In this document: one piece after another, positions 1 to 10,786 of the stretch
Layout of the letters: the number at the start of each line of letters is the position of its first letter
Numbering within the stretch: the first letter of the stretch is position 1
NCBI RefSeq assembly: GCF_025989145.1
Contig: NZ_JAPDNQ010000001.1
Span: 2,418,001-2,482,000, forward strand
Length of the DNA stretch: 64,000 nucleotides
Source: Microbacterium sp. SSM24
Lineage (GTDB): Bacteria > Actinomycetota > Actinomycetes > Actinomycetales > Microbacteriaceae
Reading direction: 5' to 3'
Translations under genes and position numbers: made by a program
Notes under the pieces: generated by a model
What the model saw: the letters and a program-made list of their open reading frames with translations, nothing else
Told to the model about the DNA's origin: nothing
Databases searched by the model: none

Positions 1-97
1 CGGCGAGACGCTGTCCGACGACAAGAAGGCTCAGGCCGTCGTCGACCGCTTCCTGGCCGAGCTCGAGGCATCCGAGGCAGAGAAGGCGTCGAAGTAA
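1..97 (+). CDS. atpF: ATP synthase F0 subunit b, C-terminal end (partial)
   Basis: The frame that starts at base 2 is open to a TAA at 95-97 and encodes a charged, Ala/Glu/Lys-rich helical tail ending in ASEAEKASK. This is the expected C-terminus of the b subunit, the peripheral stalk of the F-type ATP synthase. The rest of the gene lies outside the window. Its stop overlaps the atpH start by one base (TAATG), so the two are probably translationally coupled. Identity rests mainly on its position directly before atpH-atpA-atpG-atpD-atpC. Confidence 0.85.
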   Translation, partial: GETLSDDKKAQAVVDRFLAELEASEAEKASK

Positions 98-888
98 TGG
101 GCAGCGCGACCACTCAGGCCGTCGCGGCGACGACGAAGGCGCTCGACGCCGCGTCGGGCGTCGACCTCGACGTGGCCGGCGAGCTGTTCGCCGCGGCGCG
201 CGCCGTGGGCGACTCGTCGCAGCTGAGCGGCGCGCTCGCCGACTCCGCAGCTCCCGCCGCGGCTCGCGCCCAGGTCGTCGCCGCGGTCTTCGGCAAGGCG
301 GTCTCGCCGACGACGGCGTCGCTGCTCACGACAGCGGTCGCGCAGCGCTGGTCCTCGGCCGCCGACCTGGTCGACGGCATCGAGGAGCTGGCCGTGCGCG
401 CAGCCGCCGTCGCCGAGCCCGCGGCCGATGTCGAAGAGGAGCTCTTCCGCTTCTCGCGCACGGTCGCCGAGAACCCCGAGCTCGAGCTCGCGCTGGGCAG
501 TCGGCTCGGGGATGCCTCGGCCAAGGGCACGCTCGTGGACACGCTGCTCGCGGGCCGGGTCAGCCGGGCCACGACGCTGATCGCGGCATCCCTCGTCCAG
601 GCGCCGCGCGAACGACGCGTGCGCCAGCTGCTGTCGCGGGCGACCAAGCTGGTCGCCGACCAGCGCGGACGCACGGTCGCGACGGTCTACACGGCTGCAC
701 CGCTCAGCATCGCGCAGGTCGATCGCCTCGCCGGAACGCTCACCAAGCGCTACGGCACCCAGGTGACGGTCAACACGGTCATCGACCCCACGGTGGTCGG
801 CGGGCTGCGCGTGCAGATCGCCGACGACGTGATCGACGCCAGCGTGTCGTCCCGGCTGGCGGACCTCCGTCAGCGCCTGGCCGGCTAG
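97..888 (+). CDS. atpH: ATP synthase F1 subunit delta
   Basis: 263 residues, OSCP/delta family. The protein joins the b-subunit peripheral stalk to the top of the F1 head. The family's most conserved part is visible at the C-terminus: a helix, then RYGTQVTVNTVIDPTVVGG and an IADDVIDASV segment just before the end. It is longer than the roughly 180 residues of proteobacterial delta, as is common in actinobacteria, but it is not fused to b as in mycobacteria. The ATG overlaps the atpF stop. A 75-base gap follows before atpA, with a purine-rich ribosome binding site (aaagggaag) next to the atpA ATG. Confidence 0.95.
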   Translation: MGSATTQAVAATTKALDAASGVDLDVAGELFAAARAVGDSSQLSGALADSAAPAAARAQVVAAVFGKAVSPTTASLLTTAVAQRWSSAADLVDGIEELAVRAAAVAEPAADVEEELFRFSRTVAENPELELALGSRLGDASAKGTLVDTLLAGRVSRATTLIAASLVQAPRERRVRQLLSRATKLVADQRGRTVATVYTAAPLSIAQVDRLAGTLTKRYGTQVTVNTVIDPTVVGGLRVQIADDVIDASVSSRLADLRQRLAG

Positions 889-963
889 CACACACTTCCC
901 GCCGCAGGCGGAGATTTCGGGGCTCAGAGCCCCACACACAGAACTTGGAACAAAGGGAAGACC

Positions 964-2604
964 ATGGCAGAACTGTCAATCAGCCCCGACGTCATCCGTG
1001 ACGCGCTGAAGGATTTCGTCGCCGCCTACGAGCCCACCGGGGCAGCGGCGACCGAGGTCGGCACCGTCATCGACGCCGCCGACGGCATCGCCCACGTCGA
1101 GGGACTCCCCGGCGTCATGGCGAACGAGCTCGTGACGTTCGAGGACGGCACGCTCGGCCTCGCGCAGAACCTCGACGAGCACGAGATCGGTGTCGTCGTG
1201 CTCGGCGAGTTCTCGGGCGTCGAGGCGGGCCAGCCCGTGACCCGCACCGGCGAGGTCCTCTCGGTCCCGGTCGGCGAGGGCTACCTCGGCCGCGTCGTCG
1301 ACCCGCTCGGCAACCCGATCGACGGTCTCGGCGAGATCACCGGCGTCGAGGGTCGTCGTGCCCTCGAGCTGCAGGCGCCCGGCGTCATGCAGCGCAAGTC
1401 GGTCCACGAGCCGCTCCAGACCGGCATCAAGGCCATCGACGCGATGATCCCCGTCGGCCGCGGTCAGCGTCAGCTGATCATCGGCGACCGCCAGACCGGC
1501 AAGACGGCGATCGCGATCGACACGATCATCAACCAGAAGGCCAACTGGGACTCGGGCGACACCAACAAGCAGGTGCGCTGCATCTACGTCGCCATCGGCC
1601 AGAAGGGCTCGACGATCGCCGCCGTCAAGGGCGCGCTCGAAGACGCCGGCGCGATGGAGTACACCACCATCGTCGCCGCCCCGGCCTCCGACCCGGCCGG
1701 CTTCAAGTACCTGGCGCCGTACACCGGCTCGGCCATCGGCCAGCACTGGATGTACGACGGCAAGCACGTCCTCATCATCTTCGACGACCTGACGAAGCAG
1801 GCCGAGGCCTACCGCGCCGTGTCGCTGCTCCTGCGCCGCCCGCCGGGCCGCGAGGCGTACCCCGGTGACGTCTTCTACCTGCACTCGCGTCTGCTCGAGC
1901 GCTGCGCGAAGCTGTCCGACGAGCTCGGCGCCGGCTCGATGACGGGTCTCCCGATCATCGAGACCAAGGCGAACGACGTCTCGGCGTACATCCCGACCAA
2001 CGTGATCTCGATCACCGACGGCCAGATCTTCCTGCAGTCCGACCTGTTCAACGCGAACCAGCGTCCCGCGGTCGACGTGGGCATCTCGGTCTCGCGTGTC
2101 GGCGGTGACGCCCAGGTGAAGTCGATCAAGAAGGTCTCCGGCACGCTCAAGCTCGAGCTGGCCCAGTACCGCTCGCTCGAGGCGTTCGCGATGTTCGCCT
2201 CCGACCTCGACGCCGCCTCGCGCCGTCAGCTCGCCCGCGGCGCGCGCCTGACCGAGCTGCTCAAGCAGCCGCAGTACTCGCCGTACCCCGTCGAGGAGCA
2301 GGTCGTCTCGATCTGGGCCGGAACGAACGGCAAGCTCGACTCGATCGAGGTGGAGGACGTCCTGGCATTCGAGCGCGAGCTGCTCGACTACCTGCGTCGC
2401 AACACGTCGGTGCTCGACACGCTGCGCGAGACGAACGTCCTCGACGACGACACCGTCGCCGAGCTGACGAAGAAGACCGACGAGTTCATCCTCGAGTTCC
2501 AGGCCGGCAAGGGCCAGGCCATCTCGAAGCCCGGCCACGAAGAGGTCGCGGCGGCGGGTGCCGAAGACGTGAACCAGGAGAAGATCGTCAAGGGCCGCCG
2601 CTAA
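964..2604 (+). CDS. atpA: ATP synthase F1 subunit alpha
   Basis: 546 residues, full length for the alpha subunit, which carries the non-catalytic nucleotide sites of the F1 head. The P-loop GDRQTGKT is at about residues 174-181, a Walker B-like HVLIIFDD follows about 95 residues later, and the alpha/beta signature [14 protein letters not shown] is near residue 365. The C-terminal helical domain is complete. ATG at 964 is preceded by AAAGGGAAG. It is the third gene of the atp operon and is followed after 20 bases by atpG. Confidence 0.98.
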   Translation: MAELSISPDVIRDALKDFVAAYEPTGAAATEVGTVIDAADGIAHVEGLPGVMANELVTFEDGTLGLAQNLDEHEIGVVVLGEFSGVEAGQPVTRTGEVLSVPVGEGYLGRVVDPLGNPIDGLGEITGVEGRRALELQAPGVMQRKSVHEPLQTGIKAIDAMIPVGRGQRQLIIGDRQTGKTAIAIDTIINQKANWDSGDTNKQVRCIYVAIGQKGSTIAAVKGALEDAGAMEYTTIVAAPASDPAGFKYLAPYTGSAIGQHWMYDGKHVLIIFDDLTKQAEAYRAVSLLLRRPPGREAYPGDVFYLHSRLLERCAKLSDELGAGSMTGLPIIETKANDVSAYIPTNVISITDGQIFLQSDLFNANQRPAVDVGISVSRVGGDAQVKSIKKVSGTLKLELAQYRSLEAFAMFASDLDAASRRQLARGARLTELLKQPQYSPYPVEEQVVSIWAGTNGKLDSIEVEDVLAFERELLDYLRRNTSVLDTLRETNVLDDDTVAELTKKTDEFILEFQAGKGQAISKPGHEEVAAAGAEDVNQEKIVKGRR

Positions 2605-2624
2605 GGCGATACCGGACAGAGACA

Positions 2625-4992
<2,368 letters not shown>

Positions 4993-4994
4993 TC

Positions 4995-5255
4995 ATGCCG
5001 CTCAACGTGAGTCTCGTCTCCGCCGACGCGGAGGTGTGGTCCGGCGAGGCGTCGCTCGTCGTCGCCAAGACCGTCGAGGGCGAGATCGGCTTCATGGCCG
5101 GTCACGAGCCGGTGCTCGCGATCCTCGCCGAGGGTCAGGTGCGCATCACCGAGACCTCCGGCTCGAAGATCGTCGCGAACGCGCAGGACGGCTTCCTCTC
5201 CATGGAGGGGGACGATCTCACGATCGTCGCCGGCAACGCGGCGCTCATCTCCTGA
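4995..5255 (+). CDS. atpC: ATP synthase F1 subunit epsilon, short form
   Basis: 86 residues. The sequence covers the N-terminal beta-sandwich of epsilon: the VSADAEVWSGEA strand, the GEIGFMAGHEPVLAIL segment and a final strand ending in GNAALIS. The family is usually 120-140 residues long and ends in a two-helix domain that can inhibit ATP hydrolysis. That domain is absent here, with a stop directly after the beta-sandwich followed by the operon terminator. The beta-sandwich alone is enough to bind gamma and the c-ring. Last gene of the operon, 2 bases from atpD. Confidence 0.95.
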   Translation: MPLNVSLVSADAEVWSGEASLVVAKTVEGEIGFMAGHEPVLAILAEGQVRITETSGSKIVANAQDGFLSMEGDDLTIVAGNAALIS

Positions 5256-5271
5256 CACGCACGACATCGCG

Positions 5272-5302
5272 CTCGGCCGGCCTCTCTTCGAGGCCGGCCG
5301 AG
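5272..5302 (+). terminator. Rho-independent terminator of the atp operon
   Basis: A perfect 13-base-pair GC-rich stem (5272-5284 with 5290-5302) and a five-base loop TCTTC lie 17 bases after the atpC stop and are followed by a T-containing stretch (CCGTCTTT). It separates the atp operon from the yaaA-like gene. Confidence 0.85.
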
Positions 5303-5322
5303 CCGTCTTTCCGGGACCTCGC

Positions 5323-6072
5323 ATGCTGATCCTCCTGCCCCCTTCCGAGACGAAGCGCCCGGGAGGCCGTGCGTGGCCGCTGGACGCGGCATCCCTCGCC
5401 CTTCCCTCGCTGGCACCGCAGCGGGCCGCCGTCGTCGAGGCGCTCGTCGCGCTGTCGGCCGACGAGGACGCCGCCGCCCGCGTGCTCAAGCTCGGCGCCA
5501 CGCAGCGGCACGAGGTGGCCGTCAACGCCGCGCTGCGCGATGCGCCGACGATGCCGGCCATCGACCGCTACACCGGCGTCCTGTACGACGCGCTGGACGC
5601 GGCATCCCTCCCCGCGGCGGCACGCCGCTGGCTCGGAACCCACGTGCGCGTGCACTCCGCCCCGTTCGGCCCTGTGGGCGCACTCGACGCGATTCCCGCG
5701 TACCGCCTCGGTGCGGCCGCGTCTCTGCCCGGCCTGCCGTCGCTGAAGCGGGTATGGGCGGATGCCGTCACCGCCGCCCTCGCGGAGGAGCAGCCGCGCT
5801 TCGTGCTCGACCTGCGGTCCGAGGCGTACGTCGCGCTCGGTCCCGTTCCCGCGGGCATCCCGTCGGCGTACGTGCGGGTGGTCGCCGAGGCGGAGGGCGG
5901 CGCGGTGCGCGCGCTCAACCACTTCAACAAGCACGCCAAGGGCGCTCTGGTGCGGCGCCTGGCCGAGGGGCGCCCGCGGGTCGCCTCGCGCGAAGGCTTC
6001 GTGCGGTGGGCGGATGCCGCGGGCCTGCGGGTGCGCGACGGAGCGGGCGGCGAGCTCGAGCTCTTCGCCTGA
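5323..6072 (+). CDS. yaaA: YaaA/UPF0246 family peroxide-stress protein
   Basis: 249 residues, the normal family length. The family hallmarks are present: N-terminal LILLPPSETKRPGG, a central YTGVLYDALDA, and a C-terminal LNHFNKHAKGALVR. In E. coli YaaA lowers free iron and limits Fenton damage during peroxide stress; that role is known for the family and is only inferred here. The start is ATG at 5323, directly after the atp terminator. The gene appears monocistronic: the next 350 bases hold repeats and the next gene is on the opposite strand. Confidence 0.88.
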   Translation: MLILLPPSETKRPGGRAWPLDAASLALPSLAPQRAAVVEALVALSADEDAAARVLKLGATQRHEVAVNAALRDAPTMPAIDRYTGVLYDALDAASLPAAARRWLGTHVRVHSAPFGPVGALDAIPAYRLGAAASLPGLPSLKRVWADAVTAALAEEQPRFVLDLRSEAYVALGPVPAGIPSAYVRVVAEAEGGAVRALNHFNKHAKGALVRRLAEGRPRVASREGFVRWADAAGLRVRDGAGGELELFA

Positions 6073-6088
6073 GCCCGCCCGGCACGCC

Positions 6089-6420
6089 CGCTCGGCTCAC
6101 CGGCGCGGGGGACGTGCGGGCGCTGCGTCCCTGAGCTGTGCGCGCTGCATCCCTGAGCTGCGCGCGCTGTCGTTTCCTGCATTCGCGGCTGAATGAATCG
6201 GGCGCGGATGCAGGAATCGGCAGCGCGAAAGCGCCGGCGCAGCGCCCGGCCCGCCCGCCCGGCCGGCCCGCTCGCTCGGCCCGCTCGCTCGGCTCACGGC
6301 GCGGGGGACCTGCTCGCGCTGCGTCCTGAGCTCCGTGCGCTGTCCTTTCCTGCATCCGCGGCTGCATGAATCGGGCGCGGATGCAGGAATCGGTAGCGCG
6401 GAAGCGCCCGGCGCAGCGCC
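6089..6420. repeat. Duplicated element with internal palindrome (gap 6073-6420)
   Basis: This gene-free 348-base stretch is built from an imperfect direct repeat. The best-matching 105-base parts are 6142-6246 and 6316-6420, and similarity extends upstream to about 6089 and 6290. Each copy carries an inverted repeat with 13-base arms and a 15-base spacer (6175-6187/6203-6215 and 6348-6360/6376-6388). The arms are perfect in copy 2 (TCCTGCATCCGCG) and have one mismatch in copy 1. Copy 1 also has a short internal duplication of a GCGCTGCRTCCCTGAGCTG unit. I see no ORF with coding character. It may help terminate the convergent yaaA and DUF4282 genes. Confidence 0.8.
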
Positions 6421-6918
6421 TCAGCGGCGCGTGTGCTGCGCCGTGCGCTCGGTGTTCTCGGCGATGGCGATGAGGGCCACGACCGCCTCGATGATGAACC
6501 TCAGCGCGATGATCGCGATGAACGACACCAGCGGCACGATGATCAATGTCGCGATCAGCGCGGTGATGCCCGCGCCCGCGTTGATCCACAGGAGCGAGGC
6601 TCCGCCGACGATGCCGTTCACCAGATAGACGACGAAGCCGATCGCGATCGCGATGAGCCCGACGAGGTAGAACACGCTCGCGAGCCGGCGCGTGATGAAC
6701 GTGCGGAAGCTGAGGTCGAACAGCGCGGAGAAGAACCCGCGCCCCACGGCGGTCGCGTCCTCGCTGAGCGACGTGGGCACCCCCGTGTTGTCGGGGTCCG
6801 TCGCCGGATCGTACGCCGTCGCGGACGCACCGGCGGGTGCGGCTCCCGCGCGGGCCGCCTCGGCCGCCTCGGATGCTGGCTGGTCGGGCAGGGGCGGGAC
6901 GGAGGTGGAGTCGCTCAT
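6421..6918 (-). CDS. DUF4282 family membrane protein
   Basis: 165 residues. A Pro/Ala-rich cytoplasmic N-terminus of about 60 residues is followed by the DUF4282 core: GFFSALFDLSFRTFITRRLA, then two hydrophobic membrane segments separated by a short GGASLLWINAGAG loop. The function of the family is unknown. The ATG at 6918 is chosen because TAGCCT lies seven bases upstream, a -10 box placed for a leaderless mRNA, and because the longer reading to 7077 lacks coding character. The stop abuts the second copy of the palindromic repeat. Confidence 0.8.
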   Translation of the reverse strand: MSDSTSVPPLPDQPASEAAEAARAGAAPAGASATAYDPATDPDNTGVPTSLSEDATAVGRGFFSALFDLSFRTFITRRLASVFYLVGLIAIAIGFVVYLVNGIVGGASLLWINAGAGITALIATLIIVPLVSFIAIIALRFIIEAVVALIAIAENTERTAQHTRR

Positions 6919-7075
6919 AGTCCTCAGGCTACCCACCGCGGCCACGGGGGTCAGCCCCCGAATGCGACGTGTCTGCTGACACGGTCGCGCATGCCTCGAT
7001 AGCATGTGACGCGCGGGGCGTGGCGCCACGCTCGGTGTGCGCGGCACGCCGATGATCGTTCCGGAGAGGACGTTC

Positions 7076-7819
7076 ATGTACGACGACGACTACGGAGTCG
7101 GCGGGCTGCTCGCCGTCTACCTTGTGCTGCTGCCCTTCCTGTTCATTCTCGCGATCGCGGGCTACGTCATCACCTCGTGGTTCTTGATGAAGATCTTCGA
7201 GAAGGCCGGAGTGCAGGGCAAGTGGCGTGCGTGGGTGCCGGTCTACAACACCCTGATCTTCGTGAAGCTCGGCGACCTCAACCCGTGGTGGCTGCTGATC
7301 CTGTGGGGCGCATCGGCGGTCCTCGGCTGGATTCCGGTGATCGGCGGACTGTTCCCGCTCGCCGCCTTCATCTACACGCTGCTCGCCGCGTGGCGCGTCG
7401 GTCTGAAGCTCCAGAAGGAAGCCGTCTGGCTCATCCTCTACTTCTTCCTCTCGATCGTGTGGCTGGGCATCAACGCCTTCGACAAGTCGCGCTGGAACAC
7501 CGCGATCCCGGCCGCTCCGTGGGCGGGGAACTTCCTCGCCGACAACACGACGTGGTCCGGCGTTCCGAACCAGGTTCCGGCGGGCGGATTCCCGGCGAAC
7601 CCGGCGACCGCTCCGGCAGCGGGCTACCAGCCTCCGGCCGGCTACCAGCCCCCGGCGGGCTACACGCCGCCGCCCGCAGCGCCGGCCGGTCCTGCTGCGC
7701 CCGTCACGCCACCGCCCGCAGCGGCCCAGCCTCCGGTGACGCCTCCTCCGGCCGCCGCACCGCCGGCGCCCCCGGCAGCGACCGAGCCGCCGGCAGCCCC
7801 GGAAGAGCCGAAGCCGTAA
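7076..7819 (+). CDS. DUF5684-like membrane protein with Pro/Ala-rich tail
   Basis: 247 residues. The N-terminal half has about four hydrophobic segments and the DUF5684-type pattern FEKAGVQGKWRAWVPVYNTL followed by GDLNPWW. The C-terminal 100 residues are low-complexity Pro/Ala with repeated GYQPPA units and probably extend into the cytoplasm. The start at 7076 has a good ribosome binding site (GGAGAGGA about six bases upstream), better than the in-frame ATG at 7037. The function is unknown; such proteins are often mislabelled as signal peptidase I. A strong terminator follows. Confidence 0.75.
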   Translation: MYDDDYGVGGLLAVYLVLLPFLFILAIAGYVITSWFLMKIFEKAGVQGKWRAWVPVYNTLIFVKLGDLNPWWLLILWGASAVLGWIPVIGGLFPLAAFIYTLLAAWRVGLKLQKEAVWLILYFFLSIVWLGINAFDKSRWNTAIPAAPWAGNFLADNTTWSGVPNQVPAGGFPANPATAPAAGYQPPAGYQPPAGYTPPPAAPAGPAAPVTPPPAAAQPPVTPPPAAAPPAPPAATEPPAAPEEPKP

Positions 7820-7829
7820 CTCTTCGACA

Positions 7830-7864
7830 CGACGACCCCTCGCCCCTCGGGCGGGGGGTCGTCG
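7830..7864 (+). terminator. Hairpin terminator after the DUF5684-like gene
   Basis: A 10-base-pair outer stem (CGACGACCCC with GGGGTCGTCG) plus further inner pairing between CGCCC and GGGCG lies 10 bases after the stop. There is no long T-run. It separates this gene from the aldo/keto reductase gene. Confidence 0.75.
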
Positions 7865-7913
7865 CACGTCCAGCGCGACGGATGAGCGAGCGCGCGGGAG
7901 ATAACGTGGAGGG

Positions 7914-8912
7914 ATGACCTCCGCACCTGCCGTCCCCCTGCGCCGTGTCGGCGCCTCCGGTCTCCTCGTCACCGCCGTCGGCCTCGGCTGCAACAACTTC
8001 GGACGGGCCGGCACGCGGACCGAGACGCTCGAAGGCACGCGCGAGGTGCTGGATGCCGCGATCGACGCGGGGGTCACGTTCCTCGACACCGCCGACATGT
8101 ACGGCAAGGATCCCGGCCTCTCCGAGACCCTCATGGGCGAGGCGCTGAAGGGCCGGCGCGACCGCGTCACGCTGGCGACCAAGTTCGGGCACTTCGGCCG
8201 GGACATGGGGTACGAGGTGACCGGGTCGAAGGCGTCGCGGTCGTACGTGCGACGTGCGGTGGAGGCATCCCTCAGCCGTCTGCAGACGGAGTGGATCGAC
8301 CTCTACCAGCTGCACACGCCCGACCCCGGCACGCCGATCGAGGAGACGCTGGACGCGCTGGCGGACCTCGTGCGCGAGGGCAAGGTGCGCTACATCGGCC
8401 ACTCGAACCTGTCGGGCTGGCAGATCGCCGAGGCGCACTACGTCGCCGCCGAGCGCGCAGGCGTGCCGTTCGTGTCCGCGCAGAACCACTACAGCCTCCT
8501 CGCGCGGGCGGCCGAGCGCGACGTGCTGCCTGCTGTCGAACGCTTCGGGCTGGGCTTCCTGCCGTACTTCCCGCTCCACAACGGGCTGCTCACCGGCAAG
8601 TTCACGCGCGATCACGCGCCGAGCGACACGCGCATCATGCGCCAGCGGCAGCATGTCTGGCAGGAGGCCCCGTGGGATGCGCTCGAGGCGTTCCAGGGCT
8701 TCTGCGACGAACGGGGGATCACGATGCTCGAGGCGACGTTCGGCTGGCTGCTGGCGCGGCCGTCGCTGGCGAGCGTGATCGCCGGCGCGACATCCCCGGA
8801 GCAGATCCGCGCCAACGCCGCCGCAGCATCCGCGTGGACGCCCACGACGGAGGACCTCGCAGCCATCGACGCGCTGTTCCCCCTTCCGGAGGACCCGGGC
8901 GCCCGGGTCTGA
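7914..8912 (+). CDS. Aldo/keto reductase
   Basis: 332 residues, AKR superfamily, NAD(P)H-dependent carbonyl reduction in the cytoplasm. The catalytic tetrad is visible: Asp and Tyr in FLDTADMYG, Lys in LATKFG, and His in LYQLHTPD. The C-terminal cofactor segment contains SVIAGATSPEQIRAN. It resembles the YajO/Tas-type general reductases and the substrate cannot be named. ATG at 7914 lies six bases after TAACGT (7902-7907), so the mRNA may be leaderless. The GGAGGG in between is too close to the ATG to act as a normal ribosome binding site. Confidence 0.9.
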   Translation: MTSAPAVPLRRVGASGLLVTAVGLGCNNFGRAGTRTETLEGTREVLDAAIDAGVTFLDTADMYGKDPGLSETLMGEALKGRRDRVTLATKFGHFGRDMGYEVTGSKASRSYVRRAVEASLSRLQTEWIDLYQLHTPDPGTPIEETLDALADLVREGKVRYIGHSNLSGWQIAEAHYVAAERAGVPFVSAQNHYSLLARAAERDVLPAVERFGLGFLPYFPLHNGLLTGKFTRDHAPSDTRIMRQRQHVWQEAPWDALEAFQGFCDERGITMLEATFGWLLARPSLASVIAGATSPEQIRANAAAASAWTPTTEDLAAIDALFPLPEDPGARV

Positions 8913-8965
8913 GAGCCCTTCCGCGCACGGCGCGGGCCGGTTCGCCGAGGGCGTACGCCGAGGGT

Positions 8966-8995
8966 TTGTCACGCGCGCTCGGCGAGGCGTAGCGT
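8966..8995 (+). promoter_or_regulatory. Likely promoter of the ABC exporter operon
   Basis: TTGTCA (8966-8971) and TAGCGT (8990-8995) are separated by 18 bases, a good sigma-70-type arrangement. About 50 bases follow to the first ABC gene, including a GGAAGGA ribosome binding site. Confidence 0.55.
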
Positions 8996-9052
8996 CGCAC
9001 TCTGTGCGCATACCGCTGTCGCGGCGCCTCTTCGCGCACCGGAAGGACCACC

Positions 9053-10786
9053 GTGCTCGGAAAGCTCCTGGTGCGCTATCTGCGCCCCGCCTGGGCCCTC
9101 ATCATCGCCGTCGTCGTCTTCCAGCTCGCGCAGTCGATCGCATCGCTGCTGCTGCCGACGCTGAACGCCGACATCATCGACAACGGCGTCGTCCAGGGCG
9201 ACATCCCCTACATCTGGGAGACCGGCGGCGTGATGCTCGCCGTCAGCCTCGTGCAGGTCGCCTGCGCGATCGTCGCCGTCTACTTCGGATCTCGCCTCGC
9301 GATGGGCATGGGCCGCGATCTGCGGGGTGACATCTTCCACCGCGTGGTGGCGTTCTCGCAGCGCGAGGTCGGGCAGTTCGGCGCACCCTCGCTCATCACG
9401 CGCAACAGCAACGACGTGCAGCAGGTGCAGATGCTGGTGCAGGTCTCGGCGACCCTGATGATCTCCGCGCCGATGCTCGCGATCGGCGGCGTCATCATGG
9501 CCGTCCGTCAGGATGCCGGGCTGTCGTGGCTCATGGCCGTGGCGATCCCGGTGCTGCTGGTGATCGTCGGCGCGATCGTGTGGCGGATGGTCCCCGCCTT
9601 CACGAAGATGCAGAAGCGCATCGACCGCGTGAACCAGATCATGCGCGAGCAGCTCACCGGCATCCGCGTCGTGAGGGCGTTCGTGCGCGAGCGCGAGGAG
9701 CGTGCGCGGTTCGCCGCGGCCAGCGACGAGGTGCAGGAGACCGCGCTCAAGGCGGGCAACCTGATGGCCCTCATGTTCCCCGCCGTGATGCTCGTGATGA
9801 ACGTGTCCAGCGTCGCGGTGATCTGGTTCGGGGCGTTCGAGGTGCAGTACCACGACGTCGAGATCGGCACCCTGTTCGCGTTCCTGCAGTACCTCATGCA
9901 GATCCTGATGGGCGTCATGATGGCGACCTTCATGTTCGTGATGATCCCGCGCGCCGCCGTGTGCGCGAACCGCATCGGCGAGGTCCTCGACACCGCGCCC
10001 TCGGTGGCGGCTCCCGTGGTCGCGGCACAGGCGCCCGTGCCTGCCGGTCGCGTCGAGTTCGACGCGGTCGACTTCGCGTACCCGGGCGCGGAGGATGCGG
10101 TGCTCCGCGATCTCACGTTCTCGGTGGAGCCGGGCACGACGACGGCCATCATCGGCTCGACCGGCGCGGGGAAGACGACGCTCATCGGCCTTGTCGCCCG
10201 GCTCTTCGACGTGACGGCCGGGTCGGTTCGTGTGGACGGCGTGGACGTGCGCGAGTACGACCCCGACGAGCTGTGGCAGCGCATCGGCCTCGTGCAGCAG
10301 CGCGCGTTCCTGTTCTCCGGCTCCATCGCGTCGAACCTCCGCTACGGCAACGCCGAGGCCACCGACGAGGAGCTGTGGGACTCGCTCGACATCGCCCAGG
10401 CGCGCGACTTCGTCGAGGGGCTCCCTGAAGGCCTCGAGGGTTCGATCGCACAGGGTGGCACGAACGTCTCCGGCGGACAGCGACAACGACTCGCCATCGC
10501 GAGAGCCCTGGTGAAACGGCCGGAGATCTACATCTTCGACGACTCGTTCTCGGCCCTCGATCTGAGGACGGATGCCGCGCTCCGCCGCGCACTGGACACC
10601 CGCCTGCCCGATGCCACGCGGATCGTGGTGGCGCAGCGCGTCTCGACCATCCGCCACGCCGACCAGATCATCGTGCTCGACCACGGGCGCATGGTGGGGA
10701 TCGGCACCCATGACGAGCTCGTCGAGACCTGCGAGACGTACGCCGAGATCGTCGAATCCCAGCTCACGGCGGAGGCGGCGGCATGA
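9053..10786 (+). CDS. ABC exporter subunit A (degenerate-site half)
   Basis: 577 residues: a six-helix transmembrane domain (about residues 1-320) fused to an ATPase domain, as in type IV multidrug exporters. Walker A GSTGAGKTT is near residue 368 and the signature VSGGQRQRLAIARAL is intact. However, Walker B reads IYIFDDSF, with Asp in place of the catalytic Glu, and the H-loop His is replaced by Gln (VVAQRVSTI). These are the marks of the partner that contributes the degenerate ATP site in a heterodimeric exporter. GTG start with GGAAGGA upstream. It overlaps the next gene by four bases. The substrate is unknown. Confidence 0.92.
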   Translation: MLGKLLVRYLRPAWALIIAVVVFQLAQSIASLLLPTLNADIIDNGVVQGDIPYIWETGGVMLAVSLVQVACAIVAVYFGSRLAMGMGRDLRGDIFHRVVAFSQREVGQFGAPSLITRNSNDVQQVQMLVQVSATLMISAPMLAIGGVIMAVRQDAGLSWLMAVAIPVLLVIVGAIVWRMVPAFTKMQKRIDRVNQIMREQLTGIRVVRAFVREREERARFAAASDEVQETALKAGNLMALMFPAVMLVMNVSSVAVIWFGAFEVQYHDVEIGTLFAFLQYLMQILMGVMMATFMFVMIPRAAVCANRIGEVLDTAPSVAAPVVAAQAPVPAGRVEFDAVDFAYPGAEDAVLRDLTFSVEPGTTTAIIGSTGAGKTTLIGLVARLFDVTAGSVRVDGVDVREYDPDELWQRIGLVQQRAFLFSGSIASNLRYGNAEATDEELWDSLDIAQARDFVEGLPEGLEGSIAQGGTNVSGGQRQRLAIARALVKRPEIYIFDDSFSALDLRTDAALRRALDTRLPDATRIVVAQRVSTIRHADQIIVLDHGRMVGIGTHDELVETCETYAEIVESQLTAEAAA

